Shown here: positions 1-10,912 of the stretch, one piece after another
Numbering within the stretch: position 1 is the stretch's first letter
Layout: the number at the start of each line of letters is the position of its first letter
Assembly (NCBI GenBank): GCA_947184155.2
Contig: CAMXCT020005112.1
Span: forward strand, 273,501 to 337,500
Length of the DNA stretch: 64,000 bases
From: Cladocopium goreaui
Lineage: Eukaryota > Sar > Dinophyceae > Suessiales > Symbiodiniaceae
Reading direction: 5' to 3'
Program-made: the position numbers and the translations under genes
The notes under the pieces: generated by a model
Told to the model about the DNA's origin: nothing
Database searches by the model: none
What the model saw: the letters and a program-made list of their open reading frames with translations, nothing else

Positions 1-135
1 ATAGATTTATTTTATCCACCCGGAATGGAAATGTCCTAGCAGTGCTTGATTCATGCGCGAACATGGCGTTCTTTTAGCTGTTTTCTCGATTTGTTTTTAT
101 CATCTTCCCTCACTGGATTTTGCCATTGTGGAGTA

Positions 136-239
136 TACCCTCTGGTAAATTAACATAACTATGGAAAATCACCATTTTTCATGGGAAAACTCACCATAAA
201 TGACCATTTTCAATAGCTATGTTAAATTACCAGAGAGTA
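136..239. mobile_element. Family A MITE
   Basis: Ends TACCCTCTGGTAA and TTACCAGAGAGTA, with an internal palindromic body (ATGGAAAATCACC / GACCATTTTCAATAGC). Confidence 0.85.
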
Positions 240-352
240 GAGAGTTCTTGGACAAACCCAAATCCAGAAATTCTCATGGTGACGTGCTCAAAATTTTGAT
301 GGGGATGAATCCAATTCACATCCCATTGATATCAACCAATCCACAGTATTTT

Positions 353-488
353 CAATGGCCATTTCAGGAACCGATTGATTGGAGATACCTACCATATATA
401 AAGCCTATTTTAGGCCTAAATTTCAGGGAATATCCCCACAAAATATGGCCAAACATATGGTTACCAACGTACCTCCATTTTAGGATCC
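353..488. mobile_element. Family D element
   Basis: Inverted ends: 'CAATGGCCATTTCAGGA..' and '..TACCTCCATTTTAGGATCC', with TACCATATATAAAGCC inside. Confidence 0.75.
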
Positions 489-793
489 CCTTGGGCCCCT
501 CTTGGGGCCCCAAGGATCGCACACGCATCGCTGAGTGATCTCGGGCAGTAGTTGCCCAATACCTGGGCGGAGGCTCCGCCAAAAAGGGGACTGGGTCATT
601 ACACAATCAAATCATTGGGACTGACATTGTATGACCATTGGATATGATTTAGAGATATTGAAAAAGTTTCCGATATGATTATCGTTTACCAAACAAAGTT
701 GTGGGGGTTAACGCCAGCCCTGATGTGGATAGAATGGGGATATCTAGCCCTTGGTCGTGCCCGGTTCGTTCATAAAGTCGGTTTATAACTTGG

Positions 794-895
794 CTGGTTG
801 GTGGTTTTAACCATCTTGAAAAATATGAGTTCGTCAATGGGAAGTATTATCCCATGTATTGTGGAAAACAAGAAATGTTTGAAACCACCAACCAG
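794..895. mobile_element. Family B MITE (CATCTTGAAAAA subtype)
   Basis: CTGGTTGGTGG and ACCACCAACCAG ends, 4-bp duplication TTGG. Confidence 0.88.
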
Positions 896-1470
896 TTGGG
901 TAATCTTGGATTATGCTGCTTATAACTTAAGCAAAAACCATAAATAATGGCTTGAATGGCTTGGATGGGTTTATACACCGACAAACTTCAGTGCCTCATG
1001 GCGAACGTTTTTGATGGTGCTTAAGACGGTGAAAAATGTTCAGCTGGGGGGCACCACCAACCGTAGGGATTCTTGTTGGCTGGATATACGAAAACGGAGA
1101 GGTGACCATTTTAGAACTGGGAAAACTTAACCATGTAGCTTGACCATGCCACCATGACGCCTGAAAAATGGATCAAGAGTAAATCAACAAAGTTCAACAA
1201 GAACTGCCGATATTTGAGGGTAAATGTTGCAAGGTCTTTCGTTTTTTTTCCACTTGAATCAATCCTCAAAGATATGCGGTATGGTCATCCAAGCACGAAT
1301 TCATGAAATCTGCGGTGTTGCCCCCCATCCTTTTGTCAAATCATTGGCAACACCCATCCTTTTGACAAATTTCATCATTCATGTTGGGTTTTTTTCTGGA
1401 TAGGTTAGATAGATGGATAGATAGATTGGATATATATATATACACCAAATCTATCATGTTGGGCTTTTAC

Positions 1471-1545
1471 AACAGGCATCGAATCCGAAGTTAGGGCGTC
1501 TTTCCCCGCTTGGATGGTTCCATTCGGTTCCATGGGATGTGAAAC
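1471..1545 (-). CDS. Candidate exon (75 nt)
   Basis: From CCAAG|GTT to CCTGTT|GTAAAA, phase 0. Reads VSHPMEPNGTIQAGKDALT, SDSMPV. AG|G acceptor. A second minus frame is also open, so frame is not certain. Confidence 0.38.
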
Positions 1546-1759
1546 CTTGGAGCCACAACTCACTGGAATGATCCTGCTGGGATCATTCCACAACCATAGA
1601 AAAACATAGAACAACCATAGGAAAACCATAGGAAATGGTTCATGATATATGTACCATCAAAAGTCCCATTGAAGACCAATGGTAAGTTAGCATAGTTCCA
1701 TTTAACCCAAAAAACACCCAAACAAAGCGTTTCTGGGTACAAATCAAACTTTTCTTCAC

Positions 1760-1846
1760 GCTACTCCATGCACGGGACGCCCAAGTTGCGCCCAAGTTGC
1801 CGTGTTTCACGCTGCGCTTCCACTTGAGATTTTCCGGCTGATCTGC
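1760..1846 (-). CDS. Candidate exon (87 nt)
   Basis: From GCAAG|GCA to AGTAGC|GTGAAG, phase 0. Reads ADQPENLKWKRSVKHGNLG, ATWASRAWSS. Basic and Trp-rich. AG|G acceptor. It includes a short internal direct repeat (CAACTTGGGCG twice). Confidence 0.4.
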
Positions 1847-2239
1847 CTTGCATTGGAACTTGGAATATTGGAACATCGGATTTTAGCTGGGAAGAATCAC
1901 GGACCATGGATGATTATATCATACTATATATATGTTATAAACTAGTGACACACACATATATATATATATATACTATGGATAATATATACTATGGATAATT
2001 AATTACCCTTCTGTAAACAATCGCATAGTTATGTCTTTCACTGCCACCGTGTGTAGATCATTTTCTGAAAAAAAAACACAGATTTTCCACAGAACATGCG
2101 ACTATTGCTCTCGGAATACAACAAGGCTATATATGTTATATGATGTTATTAATGGAACATCAGAAAAAATCTAGAAGATATTTCCACGAAAGCCGATTAT
2201 GCCATCTTTGATTAAGCCACAGGCAACATTTTGTGCGGC

Positions 2240-2400
2240 CCCCATTAAAACGAGAGCTAATAAAGAAGCCACCTGGACCTCTATCAGATTCTATCCGCTA
2301 TGTCCAGCCTTGGCCATGCCGCTGGCTGCCAGGGAAACCAAGGCCACGTGTTTGTCCTGGGCCACTGGGCCAGGCTCAGTGGGCTCCAGTGGGCACATGA
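2240..2400 (-). CDS. Coding-like island, unresolved
   Basis: The minus frame reads PGPVAQDKHVALVSLAASG then, after one in-frame stop, VQVASLLALVLMGAAQNVAC. Donor (CCTTG|GTTTCC) and acceptor signals occur inside, so it may be two short exons. The plus strand has an 88-codon frame. Not resolved. Confidence 0.25.
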
Positions 2401-2448
2401 TCGGATTCACCCCATCAATTCATGGTGATTTCATGGTGACCTGGTTGG

Positions 2449-2668
2449 TGATTAATGGTGGTTAATATTTGGTTATTATATGGTTATTATATGGTTATTA
2501 TATGGTTAATGGTGGTTAATGGTGGTTAATGGTGGTTAATGGTGGTTAATGGTGGTTAATGGTGGTTAATGGTGGTTAATAGTGATTAATAGTGATTGAT
2601 GCTGGTCAATGATGGTAAATGATGGTTAATAGTGATTAATAGTGACTAATGCTGGTTAATGATGGTTC
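2449..2668. repeat. Decamer array (GGTTAATGGT)
   Basis: About 20 units. Seven are perfect, flanked by TATGGTTATT and AGTGATTAAT variants. Ends 10 bp before a family-B copy. Confidence 0.92.
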
Positions 2669-2677
2669 ATTATATAA

Positions 2678-2792
2678 CTGGTTGGTGGTATACCTACCTA
2701 CCCCTCTGAAAAATGATGGAGTTCGTCAGTTGGGATGATGAAATTCCCAACTGGATGGAAAAAATAAAAATGTTCCAAACCACCACAACCAG
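2678..2792. mobile_element. Family B MITE
   Basis: CTGGTTGGTGG left end, ACCACCACAACCAG right end. Directly follows a decamer array. Confidence 0.85.
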
Positions 2793-2842
2793 ATATGATC
2801 AGCAAAAATCTATTTATCCTGATTTAACTACAACAGTTCAAC

Positions 2843-2955
2843 CGACTGCTTCCACTGTTGACGCCACTCTTCCTGTGGGTCTGACAGCCACGTCACTGTC
2901 CAAGCCCGGTACTCCTCAGTAGGAGGGCAGCCTTCCATTTCAATGCCGGCCCCAG
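2843..2955 (-). CDS. Candidate exon, acidic/Trp-rich
   Basis: From TCCTCAG|CT to CAGTCG|GTTGAA. Reads GAGIEMEGCPPTEEYRAW, TVTWLSDPQEEWRQQWKQS. If the donor is skipped it stops at 2828. Good coding composition, no family recognised. Two further open stretches lie upstream to 3150 (for example KMQRSKSL and ENAAEQVFGEAFQTRK). Confidence 0.42.
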
Positions 2956-3463
2956 CTGAGGAATCGAAGTCTATCGAAGTCGGTTACTGACGGCACCTGC
3001 CTCTGCCAGCAATATTCGTGCCAGCGCTCACTAATACCACGAGCTGCCGAAACTTGACAACCCCTGGCACTGGGAGCTGGTGGCTTTCTGGTTTGAAAGG
3101 CTTCACCAAAGACTTGCTCCGCTGCATTTTCTTGACAGTGCGATTCAACCACACAAAAATAGGATTTAACCACAAAAAATATGGAGGTAACTACCAAACA
3201 TGGCGATCTATATTGGATTTATGATAAGTTTCACTTCGCTGGAACAACTCCACAAACTGTTCGATTTATGGTGGATATATCTACACTTGAATGGGTGAGC
3301 ATATCAACCAACAAACATATCTGGGAGGCCCCGCTCTGCGTATATTACGACAGACACAGCGTAGTGTATTTATTTGCCAAGATGGATCAACACTGTCATT
3401 TATAGTACTGACGGTGATGACACATCCATGGGCATGTGTTCAGTTGGTTACCAATGGACCTAC

Positions 3464-3514
3464 AACGGTCATGCGCCCATCCGCTTTCTTGGGGTCCATT
3501 CTTGGAGATGCGAA
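3464..3514 (-). CDS. Candidate microexon (51 nt)
   Basis: From TGTGGAG| to ACCGTT|GTAGGT, phase 0. Reads FASPRMDPKKADGRMTV. Very strong donor, atypical acceptor (AG|T). The plus strand is also open (3291-3575). Confidence 0.33.
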
Positions 3515-3537
3515 CTCCACACAAAAAAAAACATGTC

Positions 3538-3644
3538 CTGGTTGGTGGTTGAGCCACCCCTCTGAAAAATATTAGTCAGTTGACAGTTGGAGTTACTATT
3601 CCCAACATATGGAAACATGAAAAATGTTTGAAAGCACCAAGCAG
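3538..3644. mobile_element. Family B MITE
   Basis: CTGGTTGGTGG left end, GCACCAAGCAG right end. Confidence 0.82.
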
Positions 3645-3841
3645 ACATTACTAATTATTCCATTACCAGACATTTAATCACCATTAAATCACCATTAATC
3701 AACATTAATATTCCATGTTCCTCACTTTTGACCCCAAACCCAAACCCTTTTCACGGTCCTCGCGACTAAAACATTTCACGGTCCTGGCCAAGCTGTTCGT
3801 GGAGCGCTTGGGATCAAGCTGTTCATGTCAGGTGAATATAT

Positions 3842-3936
3842 CCCATGACGGATCCATAGTGCTGGTATATTAATGCTAACATAACTGGGGTATATGGATG
3901 GGATCCATGTTACCATATATAACATACATGGATTCA
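3842..3936. mobile_element. Family C element, right end lost
   Basis: CCCATGACGGATCCATAG left side, TTACCATATATAACATACAT right side. Flanked by 14-bp direct repeats (3828-3841 and 3934-3947). Confidence 0.75.
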
Positions 3937-5164
3937 GGTGAATATATGGAATTCTCTGAAAATTATAACCCTAAATCCATTGGATTACTATCATATTCCC
4001 AATTAATTAATACGTAGCCATTTGGGGGTATAGCCTATTTTCAGACACACCCATATCAATATTGATCTATGTCTGGGTGGTTTACCAAGTCAGACGACCG
4101 GTGATTCAAACCAGCGATGGAACGGAGAAATGTTTCACCCTCTGACCATCGAGCATCGACGCCAAAAAATGCCAATATCCAACAGGATCCAATAGGAGAG
4201 TCAATCGAAATCCAACTTAGCTGGGGCTTCCACTATTCACCATTATTATGTATCATATATATATATATATCACTATTGTTCTAATTTACGCCATGTTCAA
4301 TTTTTGGCTGGCACACTGACTACAATCCAGCGATAAAATCTGATCCAGGGCATCAACTCTATCAACTCTTCCGGATTCAACAGTGATAAATTCCAAAAAA
4401 AACTAGCTATAGCAGTCAGTGAAGTTATAAACCAATAAACACCTATCATTCAACGGATTGGTTTGAGGGAAAATCTACAGGCAACACCGATTTTCCATGA
4501 TGTTCCCATTAAATATAGGGGTTTCCTGTAATGTTTCCGTGAAACCAATCCATTGACTATCATAAATCAACTATCAACATCCATCTCTTGGCGGTTATCT
4601 AATTCCCGGAAGGTCATGCCATGCTGGGTGTTTTCCCTGCCAGAAAGGATTTGCTTTGATCTGAGCAAGTGAATGTCCATTCATTAAACTATAATGATGA
4701 ATGATTATATTTAAAATAGAATATAGACTATGAAATATATTATGGCAAACATGTTGATGTTATGTAAGCCATCATATTGTTGATATGATCACATATTATG
4801 TCATCTATTTGCTTTTGCATGTTGGTGAGTATAAAAAACTCAACATATACCAACCATATATATATGTAGATAACCATACTGGACGTACATAAATCTAGAT
4901 CATTCACCAACTAAACTGACATCATTTATGGTGAGGTCCTGGTGATGTGCAATGCACACCCAGAGTTCATGGCAACAAAGACACCATGAGACAACAATTC
5001 CATCAATATAAACATGATCAACATATTCTTCATATTAGGTTTATATATAATATATCAACCTAATATACATATTATATATATATATATATTAAATATATAT
5101 GAAACATTATGGAACACCCCCCCCATTCAATGGGTCCCAAAGCTGTGATTTCATCCCCATCCAC

Positions 5165-5217
5165 CATCGGGAAACCGGATCCTGATCATGTACACGGCCT
5201 CATGGACCACACTGGAC
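5165..5217 (-). CDS. Candidate exon (53 nt)
   Basis: From TCCCAG|G to CCCGATG|GTGGAT. Reads SSVVHEAVYMIRIRFPD. The strand 'MIRIRFPDG' recalls the first strand of a UBX-type ubiquitin fold, but it is too short to assign. AG|G acceptor. Confidence 0.4.
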
Positions 5218-5230
5218 CTGGGAGTGGCAC

Positions 5231-5332
5231 CATGACTGACAGTTTGCGACATAGAAAATGGCCATAGAAATAGTAGATTTTCCCATTAATCTTGGTGATT
5301 TTCCATAGTTCTCTTGGTTTACCAGAGGGTAA
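5231..5332. mobile_element. Family A MITE, left end degraded
   Basis: Right end ACCAGAGGGTA intact. The left end is reduced to TGACTGACAGTTTGC. Confidence 0.7.
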
Positions 5333-5394
5333 ATGGCTTGGGTATCCCAACAGAATTTGGGTTTTCATAATTTGCAATAAATCAGTTACTTTAC

Positions 5395-5503
5395 TGGTAA
5401 ACTAAGAGTTTGCGAACTGGAAAGTGGCCATTGATTTATAGTTGATTTACCGAACATATTGATTTTCCAAAGTCATGCTAGATTGCCAGAGGCTACTTCC
5501 ATG
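5395..5503. mobile_element. Family A MITE, degraded copy
   Basis: Body motifs GTTGATTTACC and TGATTTTCCA remain. Ends are TGGTAAACTAA and TTGCCAGAGGCTA. Confidence 0.55.
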
Positions 5504-6018
5504 TTTGTTTTGCTTAGACCCGTAAAGCCAGTTATAGCCAATTAAAAGGGAGTGTTCAGCGCATCAGAAATTACAATACACATACCATGTGAGGTCAAGG
5601 ATCGTAAACCCACAACAAATTGTTGGTAGACATCCGCAACCTTTAACACGTCATCAACTGAGGTAGATAGAATATAGGATGTTCAACGATATTCTCATTA
5701 TCGTGGTGATATTTTAAAATCTCCATGTTCTATCTACTCCAGGATGACTATAATTGTCCACACCCACATCCTCGTTTCTATCGCTGACTATCCCCCCTTC
5801 GCCAGCCCGCCCAAAGGGGTTTGCCTGCATAGCTACGCCACCAAGGTACTCCCACATTCCCTCCGTATGAGTTATGATACTGGTTGATAAATAGGTATCC
5901 CATGGTATCTCATGAAGAATGAAGTATGGGCAGTAACCATCCTCAAGAAACCAGGTAGGAATAGCCATTCATAACCCCGCCATCAAGAGGAATATTTCTC
6001 ATGGCTCCAAATTCAGAC

Positions 6019-6087
6019 CCGAGGCGCGACATACTCTGCAAGCCGTTTTCGCGACGTGTCTGTGCTCGGAAACTTTGTCCGAAATAC
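6019..6087 (-). CDS. Candidate exon (69 nt)
   Basis: From GCTGCAG|GTA to CCTCGG|GTCTGA, phase 0. Reads VFRTKFPSTDTSRKRLAEYV then APR. Reading past the donor hits a stop at once, which supports splicing. AG|G acceptor. No family recognised. Confidence 0.45.
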
Positions 6088-6337
6088 CTGCAGCAGCGAC
6101 GGTGATATAATGTGATACCCCAGCTCCTTTAAAGAAGTCCTCAAACCTTTCTGTATCTGTGGTTACTAACAGGTTGCCAAGAAATTTGAATATGATATAA
6201 TATCCTAGGCCCTATGCCAGCTAACATTGTCTGACATAAGTCGAATTACCAGATGTAACCAGTTTCATGCAGTGAAGTGATCCTCCAAGAGAATCAACTT
6301 ATTTCCTGGCTTGTGGGAGTTGAAAGACCTACAATTG

Positions 6338-6435
6338 TACCCTCTGGTAAACTAACATAACTATGGAAAATCACAATTTTTCATGGGAAAATCCACTATT
6401 TCTATGGCCATTTTCTGTAGCATTACCAGAGGGTA
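6338..6435. mobile_element. Family A MITE
   Basis: Intact TACCCTCTGGTAA and TTACCAGAGGGTA ends. Confidence 0.88.
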
Positions 6436-6551
6436 TATTACGTGTATCAAATCTGACCATGTTTTTCGGTATGAACATCCATCAATGTCATGGGGATTTA
6501 GCTGCTAATTTAGCTATTATCATGGACATAACATGGGAGTATAATCGCGAT

Positions 6552-6649
6552 CTGGTTGGTGGTTTCAACCCCTCTGAAAAATATTAATCAGTTGGGATGA
6601 TTTTTCCCAATATATGGAAAAATAAAAAATGTTCCAAACCACCAACCAG
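6552..6649. mobile_element. Family B MITE
   Basis: Intact ends. Body CAACCCCTCTGAAAAATATT. Confidence 0.9.
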
Positions 6650-6787
6650 GTGATATAATTGGACTAGTGACTAGTGGGATATATCACCAACTTGATATGA
6701 TCAATATTGGGCCCCCTGTCCCTGGTCACACCAGCATCTTGAAGGATATGTACTGGGCGCCAGGTTTTTAACTCATAGCGATATGGT

Positions 6788-7021
6788 CAATGGGAATTCC
6801 AAGATCCTAAAATGGAGGTCCGTTAGTACCATTTAAGGCCATATTTTGAAGGTATATCCCCTTACATAGGCCTTATATATGGTACCCTCTGGTAAACTAA
6901 CATAGGTATTGAAAATGGTTATTTATAGTTGATTTACCCATTAAAAATTGTGATTTTCCATAGTTATGTAAACGTTTACCAGAGGGTAGGCTCCAATTTA
7001 GGTTCCTGAAATGGCCATTGA
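6788..7021. mobile_element. Family D element split by family A
   Basis: The left part runs to TATATGG at 6882 and the right part resumes at 6989 with CTCCAATTTAGG. The A element sits between. Confidence 0.85.
6883..6988. mobile_element. Family A MITE nested in family D
   Basis: Inserted at a TA in a family-D copy. The uninterrupted D at 48256-48397 shows the empty site (TATATGGTAGG), which fixes the target duplication as TA. Confidence 0.92.
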
Positions 7022-7049
7022 TATGGCTGAGTAATCCTGACCATGGCAC

Positions 7050-7118
7050 GCAATTTGGGTTTTCCCAAGGTGCGAAGTGGTAGATGCTAGCAGGGTGAGT
7101 GGCAGGGGCGTCTTGCAA
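7050..7118 (-). CDS. Candidate exon (69 nt)
   Basis: From TTTGAG| to AATTGC|GTGCCA, phase 0. Reads LQDAPATHPASIYHFAPWEN then PNC. Sits 30 bp beyond a family-D copy. Acceptor AG|T is atypical. Confidence 0.33.
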
Positions 7119-7434
7119 CTCAAAAACAACATGGCCAACCAACCGCTTGGGGGTGCAGTCTAACTATTGGGCTTAAAATTGGTTTTACCAAGTTAATTGG
7201 GTTAACTATTGGGTGTAAATGGGTTTAACCAAGTTTAAATGGTTGGGTTAAATGGGTTAACTATTGGGTTTCACCTCCATAAGTCCCCTTTGCCAATTTT
7301 CTAGAAGTTCCTGTTTTCTTGGTTTGACCATTCCCATGACTCGACCGGTTGTTTCCTTGGATCATGGGGATGCCGCGCAAGCCAACAATGACTGAAACAT
7401 GTCCCCAAAAATACGGGTGGAACCGAAGAAACAC

Positions 7435-7556
7435 CAGCTGCACTGCACCACATCTGAGCCCCGCCGATGACGTACGCCCAAAACCATCGGGAAGATATGG
7501 CATTAAGAACACAACTGCTCTCGACTGCTCTGCTCTTCTTGATGTCAAGGTCACGT
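7435..7556 (-). CDS. Candidate exon (122 nt)
   Basis: From TTTGAG|A to GCAGCTG|GTGTTT. Reads RDLDIKKSRAVESSCVLNAI, SSRWFWAYVIGGAQMWCSAA. All three minus frames are fairly open here, and the plus strand is open as well (7349-7567), so frame is uncertain. Confidence 0.38.
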
Positions 7557-7796
7557 CTCAAATTTGAAAGCCAAGGATAGGTACATAGAGACATCCGGCA
7601 TGGAACTATGTTTCCATTGCTGAAACATCGCCATTCACCAGCCATTGTTGTGGCCAAATCTTGCAGCAATCATAGATTCTGATCCTAGAATCCTAGATCC
7701 CAAACCATTGAGTCAAGGGTTTTTCTTTGGTTCAGGCACTTGCCTCTATCTGTGTTTTGGCACACGTCCAATGTTGTCCTCGATGTTGTAAGTGAT

Positions 7797-8222
7797 GTTG
7801 TGAATTTCTCGTTTTTTTTCCACGTAAATTTTGATGTTTTAAATTTGGCGTTTTTTTTCACGTAAATTTTGATGTTGTAAATTTGGCGGGGTTTTTTCTC
7901 ACGTAAATTTTGATGTTGTAAATTTGGCGTTTTTTTTTCTCACGTAAATTTTGATGTTTTAAATTTGGTGTTTTTTTCTCACGTATTTTTTGATGTTGTA
8001 GATTTGGTGTTTTTTTTCTCACGTAATTTTTGATGTTGTAAATTTGGCGTTTTTTTCTCATGTAAATATTGATATTGTAAATTTGGCATATTTTTTCTCG
8101 CGATTTCTCACGTAAATTTTGATGTTGTAAATTTGGTGTTTTTTTTCCTCACGTAAATTTTGTTGTAAATTTGGTGTTTTTTCCCGACGTAAATTTTGAT
8201 GCTGTAAATTTGGCATTTTTGA
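7797..8222. repeat. Left tandem array (about 10 units of about 40 bp)
   Basis: Unit: CACGTAAATTTTGATGTTGT, AAATTTGGCG, T-run. Units vary mainly in T-run length. Confidence 0.9.
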
Positions 8223-8432
8223 TTCATTATGATTACGAAGTTTTGATTCATTATTCTGATAAGTGATAAGTTAAGTTAAAGTATCTGTTTTTGTCAGCCC
8301 ACCAGTTGAAAGGTTGTTAAGTTATCAGTAAGTTATCCATGTCAATGGTGATAAAATTACATGTTTAAACACTAAGTTCAAGTTAAGTTCAAAAAATATA
8401 GAAAAATACTTTTTAAAACATGGCAAATTTCC

Positions 8433-8612
8433 GGTACATCCGAACGGTTCAGAACGGTTCAGGCGTATCAGTTTCTGATACATCCGAACGGTTCAGAACG
8501 GTTCAGGCGTCTCCGAACTATCCCGAACCATTCCGAACTATTCCGAACTATTCCGAACTAATCCGAACTCAGGCCTCCGATACATCCGAACGGTTCAGAA
8601 CGGTTCAAGCGT
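8433..8612. repeat. CCGAAC-rich direct repeats (left inner arm)
   Basis: Three copies of ACATCCGAACGGTTCAGAAC and five short TTCCGAACTA-like units. All three frames are repetitive. Confidence 0.85.
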
Positions 8613-8619
8613 ATCAGGT

Positions 8620-9065
8620 TTTTGCCTTAGATTCTAAGCTTAAAAGTTGGCAATTTTTACAACATATTATCATTTAAGTTAACAAGTTGAAGATGCATGA
8701 CTTGTAAGCAAGTAAAGGTTTTAAGCTATGAGGTTTTAAGTTAGTTACAAATTATAAGAGGAAGAAAAGTTGTAAGACAAGTGATGTCAGTTGCAAGTTG
8801 TGAGTTGTAAATTGCCATAAGCCAAGGTACTTCAAGTAAAACTTCGGTGAAGAAAAACATGTCTGAAAGTAACTTAGGCTGTGACACAAGTCGTGGCAGA
8901 ATGTTTTCCCAAAGAACGGGGCTGGAAGAAACTTAGGCTAAATTTCACAATCTTCTGACAAGTATATGTCACACCCAAACCCGTCTAAGGCAGGCAATCT
9001 TGTCACGTGAGCGGTCAGTGGCCCTCTGAGATCCATCCTGCATGGGGGCAAGGATGGGGAAAACG
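8620..9065. other. Spacer in foldback-like structure
   Basis: AAGTT/TTAAG-rich sequence to about 8.95 kb, then a GC-richer stretch. I see no gene. Confidence 0.6.
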
Positions 9066-9068
9066 GTG

Positions 9069-9152
9069 TGACACCTGAACCGTTCTGAACCGTTCGGATG
9101 CATTTCATATAGTTCGGAATAGTTCGGGATAGTTCGGGATAGTTCGGGACTG
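9069..9152. repeat. Inverted CCGAAC-rich block (right inner arm)
   Basis: ACCTGAACCGTTCTGAACCG then repeated ATAGTTCGGGATAG. The exact inverse of the 8.43-8.61-kb motifs. Confidence 0.85.
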
Positions 9153-9159
9153 TGTTTAT

Positions 9160-9957
9160 ATTAAGCTCTTGCCTCTATAATTTGCCTGTGTGTCATCACA
9201 CATTTGCCCATAAGTTTACAGCACTAGTCACACAGTACTTCAGTGAGATCGAATTTTGCGTGCGTACGTACGTGCGTGGACGTGCGTGCGTGCGTGCATC
9301 CTGATCGGACCTGCCTTTCTCGCAGGTGAGTCTTGTCTTGTTACCTGCCGTTACCTACCAGTTTTACTTGCCACAGCCTACCAGGATCTACCAGGTTTAA
9401 GGAAACGAATTAGTTCATCATTTATTCAGCATTATGCATTATGCAACACTTACAAGCAGGAAGTGACGATGTGACAACGCAACCATGTACCAATGTGTGA
9501 CAGTGACACACAAGCACGGTTATCACCAAGAACGGAGCAACGAGAACAAGAACAGGAAAGCAAAGAAAAAGAAGAAGAGCAACAACAACAACAACGACGA
9601 CGACGACGATGACGACGGCATAACCAACAAATGAAGGGCCAATGGAGGGACAAAAAGACAAGTTAAACACACCCACCAGCTTCAATGCCAGCTGAATTTC
9701 AAGAAACAAACAAAAACCAAAAACTGTAATCAGGAATCAGGAGTGTGACAATACAAAAAGAATTGACCCATCTCAACATCAAAACAATCATTGCAATAAC
9801 GACATGAACAAAAATGGGCGCGCATAGTAAATCATGAATCATGACTCATGACGCAAAAATCACAGGAAACAAAAAAATACCACTCACAATGTCAGTCATG
9901 ACTTGAAGCAAGAAAAGTTCGGGGTTGATAACATCAATCATGACATGAACAAGACTA
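9160..9957. other. Spacer with GTGC and CAA/ACG microsatellites
   Basis: GCGTGCGTACGTACGTGC around 9257-9298, and AACAACAACGACGACGACGA around 9581-9612. No convincing gene. Confidence 0.6.
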
Positions 9958-10440
9958 AAAGTGGCGTTTACAAGATCCAAATTTAAGAAAAAAATGGCGT
10001 TTATACAGCGTCAAAATGTACGTAAGGAAAAAAAATGGCGTTTACAACGTCAAAATTTACGTAAGACAAAAAAATCGGCGTTTACAACGTCAATATTTAC
10101 GTAAGAGAAAAAAATCGGCGTTTACAACGTCAATATTTACGTAAGAAAAAAATCGGCGTTTACAACGTCAAAATTTACGTAAGACAAAAAAAAATCGGCG
10201 TTTACAACGTCAAAATTTACGTAAGACAAAAAAAATCGGCGTTTACAACGTCAAAATTTACGTAAGACAAAAAAAAAATCGGCGTTTACAACGTCAAAAT
10301 TTACGTAAGACAAAAAAAATCGGCGTTTACAACGTCAAAATTTACGCAAGACAAAAAAATTGGCGTTTACAACGTCAAAATTTACGTAAGACAAACAAAA
10401 ATCGGCGTTTACAACGTCACCGACAACGTCAACCAGAACG
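9958..10440. repeat. Right tandem array (about 12 units of about 41 bp)
   Basis: Unit: GGCGTTTACAACGTCAAAAT, TTACGTAAGAC, A-run, ATC. More homogeneous than the left array. Confidence 0.9.
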
Positions 10441-10497
10441 GTACAAGTTATTCTTCACCAAATGATTTTCATTTTCTTGGTAAAGCATACCCCATAA

Positions 10498-10630
10498 TCA
10501 AATTGTGTTCGCAACCAAGAGCACTTGTTCCCCCTCAGTCATCCCTTGATGCCGCCTTCGAATTGATTGCTCCATGAGGGGCAACAGCACAGTGTAGGCG
10601 AGCCTCAGTAGCGCAGAGTATACAGCTTTT
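10498..10630 (-). CDS. Candidate terminal exon
   Basis: 43 codons to a stop at 10498: KAVYSALLRLAYTVLLPLME, QSIRRRHQGMTEGEQVLLVA. The acceptor is GCGAG|A, or the internal AG|G at CTGAG|GCTCGC. Lies 58 bp outside the right arm of the foldback-like structure. No family recognised. Confidence 0.4.
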
Positions 10631-10912
10631 CTCGCGGGGATAATGGGGAACAAAAATCAACGTTCCTGCCGTCCAAAATATGTGATGAAATATCAATCAG
10701 CTAAATCTATATTTATAGATATATACATTATATATCATTATATATATATACATACACAATATCTATACACTATAATGCAATATTCTACCATCTAAACAGA
10801 TATCTTCAAATAGCGCCAGGTTTTCCTACTAAGGCTGACCTTCAACTTGTGGACGACCTGCTGAGTCCCAACTGGTGGATTTCCCATAGATTTCCGTGAG
10901 AATTTATCGTAG

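Larger units (their letters stand above)
7797..10440. mobile_element. Foldback-like structure with tandem-repeat arms
   Basis: A 2.6-kb inverted arrangement. The outer arms are tandem arrays with the same core, in opposite orientation (TTTTGATGTTGTAAA at 7.8-8.2 kb; its inverted form TTTACAACGTCAAAA at 10.0-10.4 kb). The inner arms are opposed CCGAAC-rich blocks (8.4-8.6 and 9.07-9.15 kb). Drosophila FB elements have this architecture. No transposase frame is visible inside, only short low-complexity frames. Confidence 0.6.

Noticed and set aside
364-606. Open frames in the first 600 bases
   Set aside because: They run through a family-D element and a family-A element and have no coding character.
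7797-10440. CRISPR-like regular repeats
   Set aside because: The spacers are only variable A or T runs, the units are near-identical, there are no cas genes, and the genome is eukaryotic.
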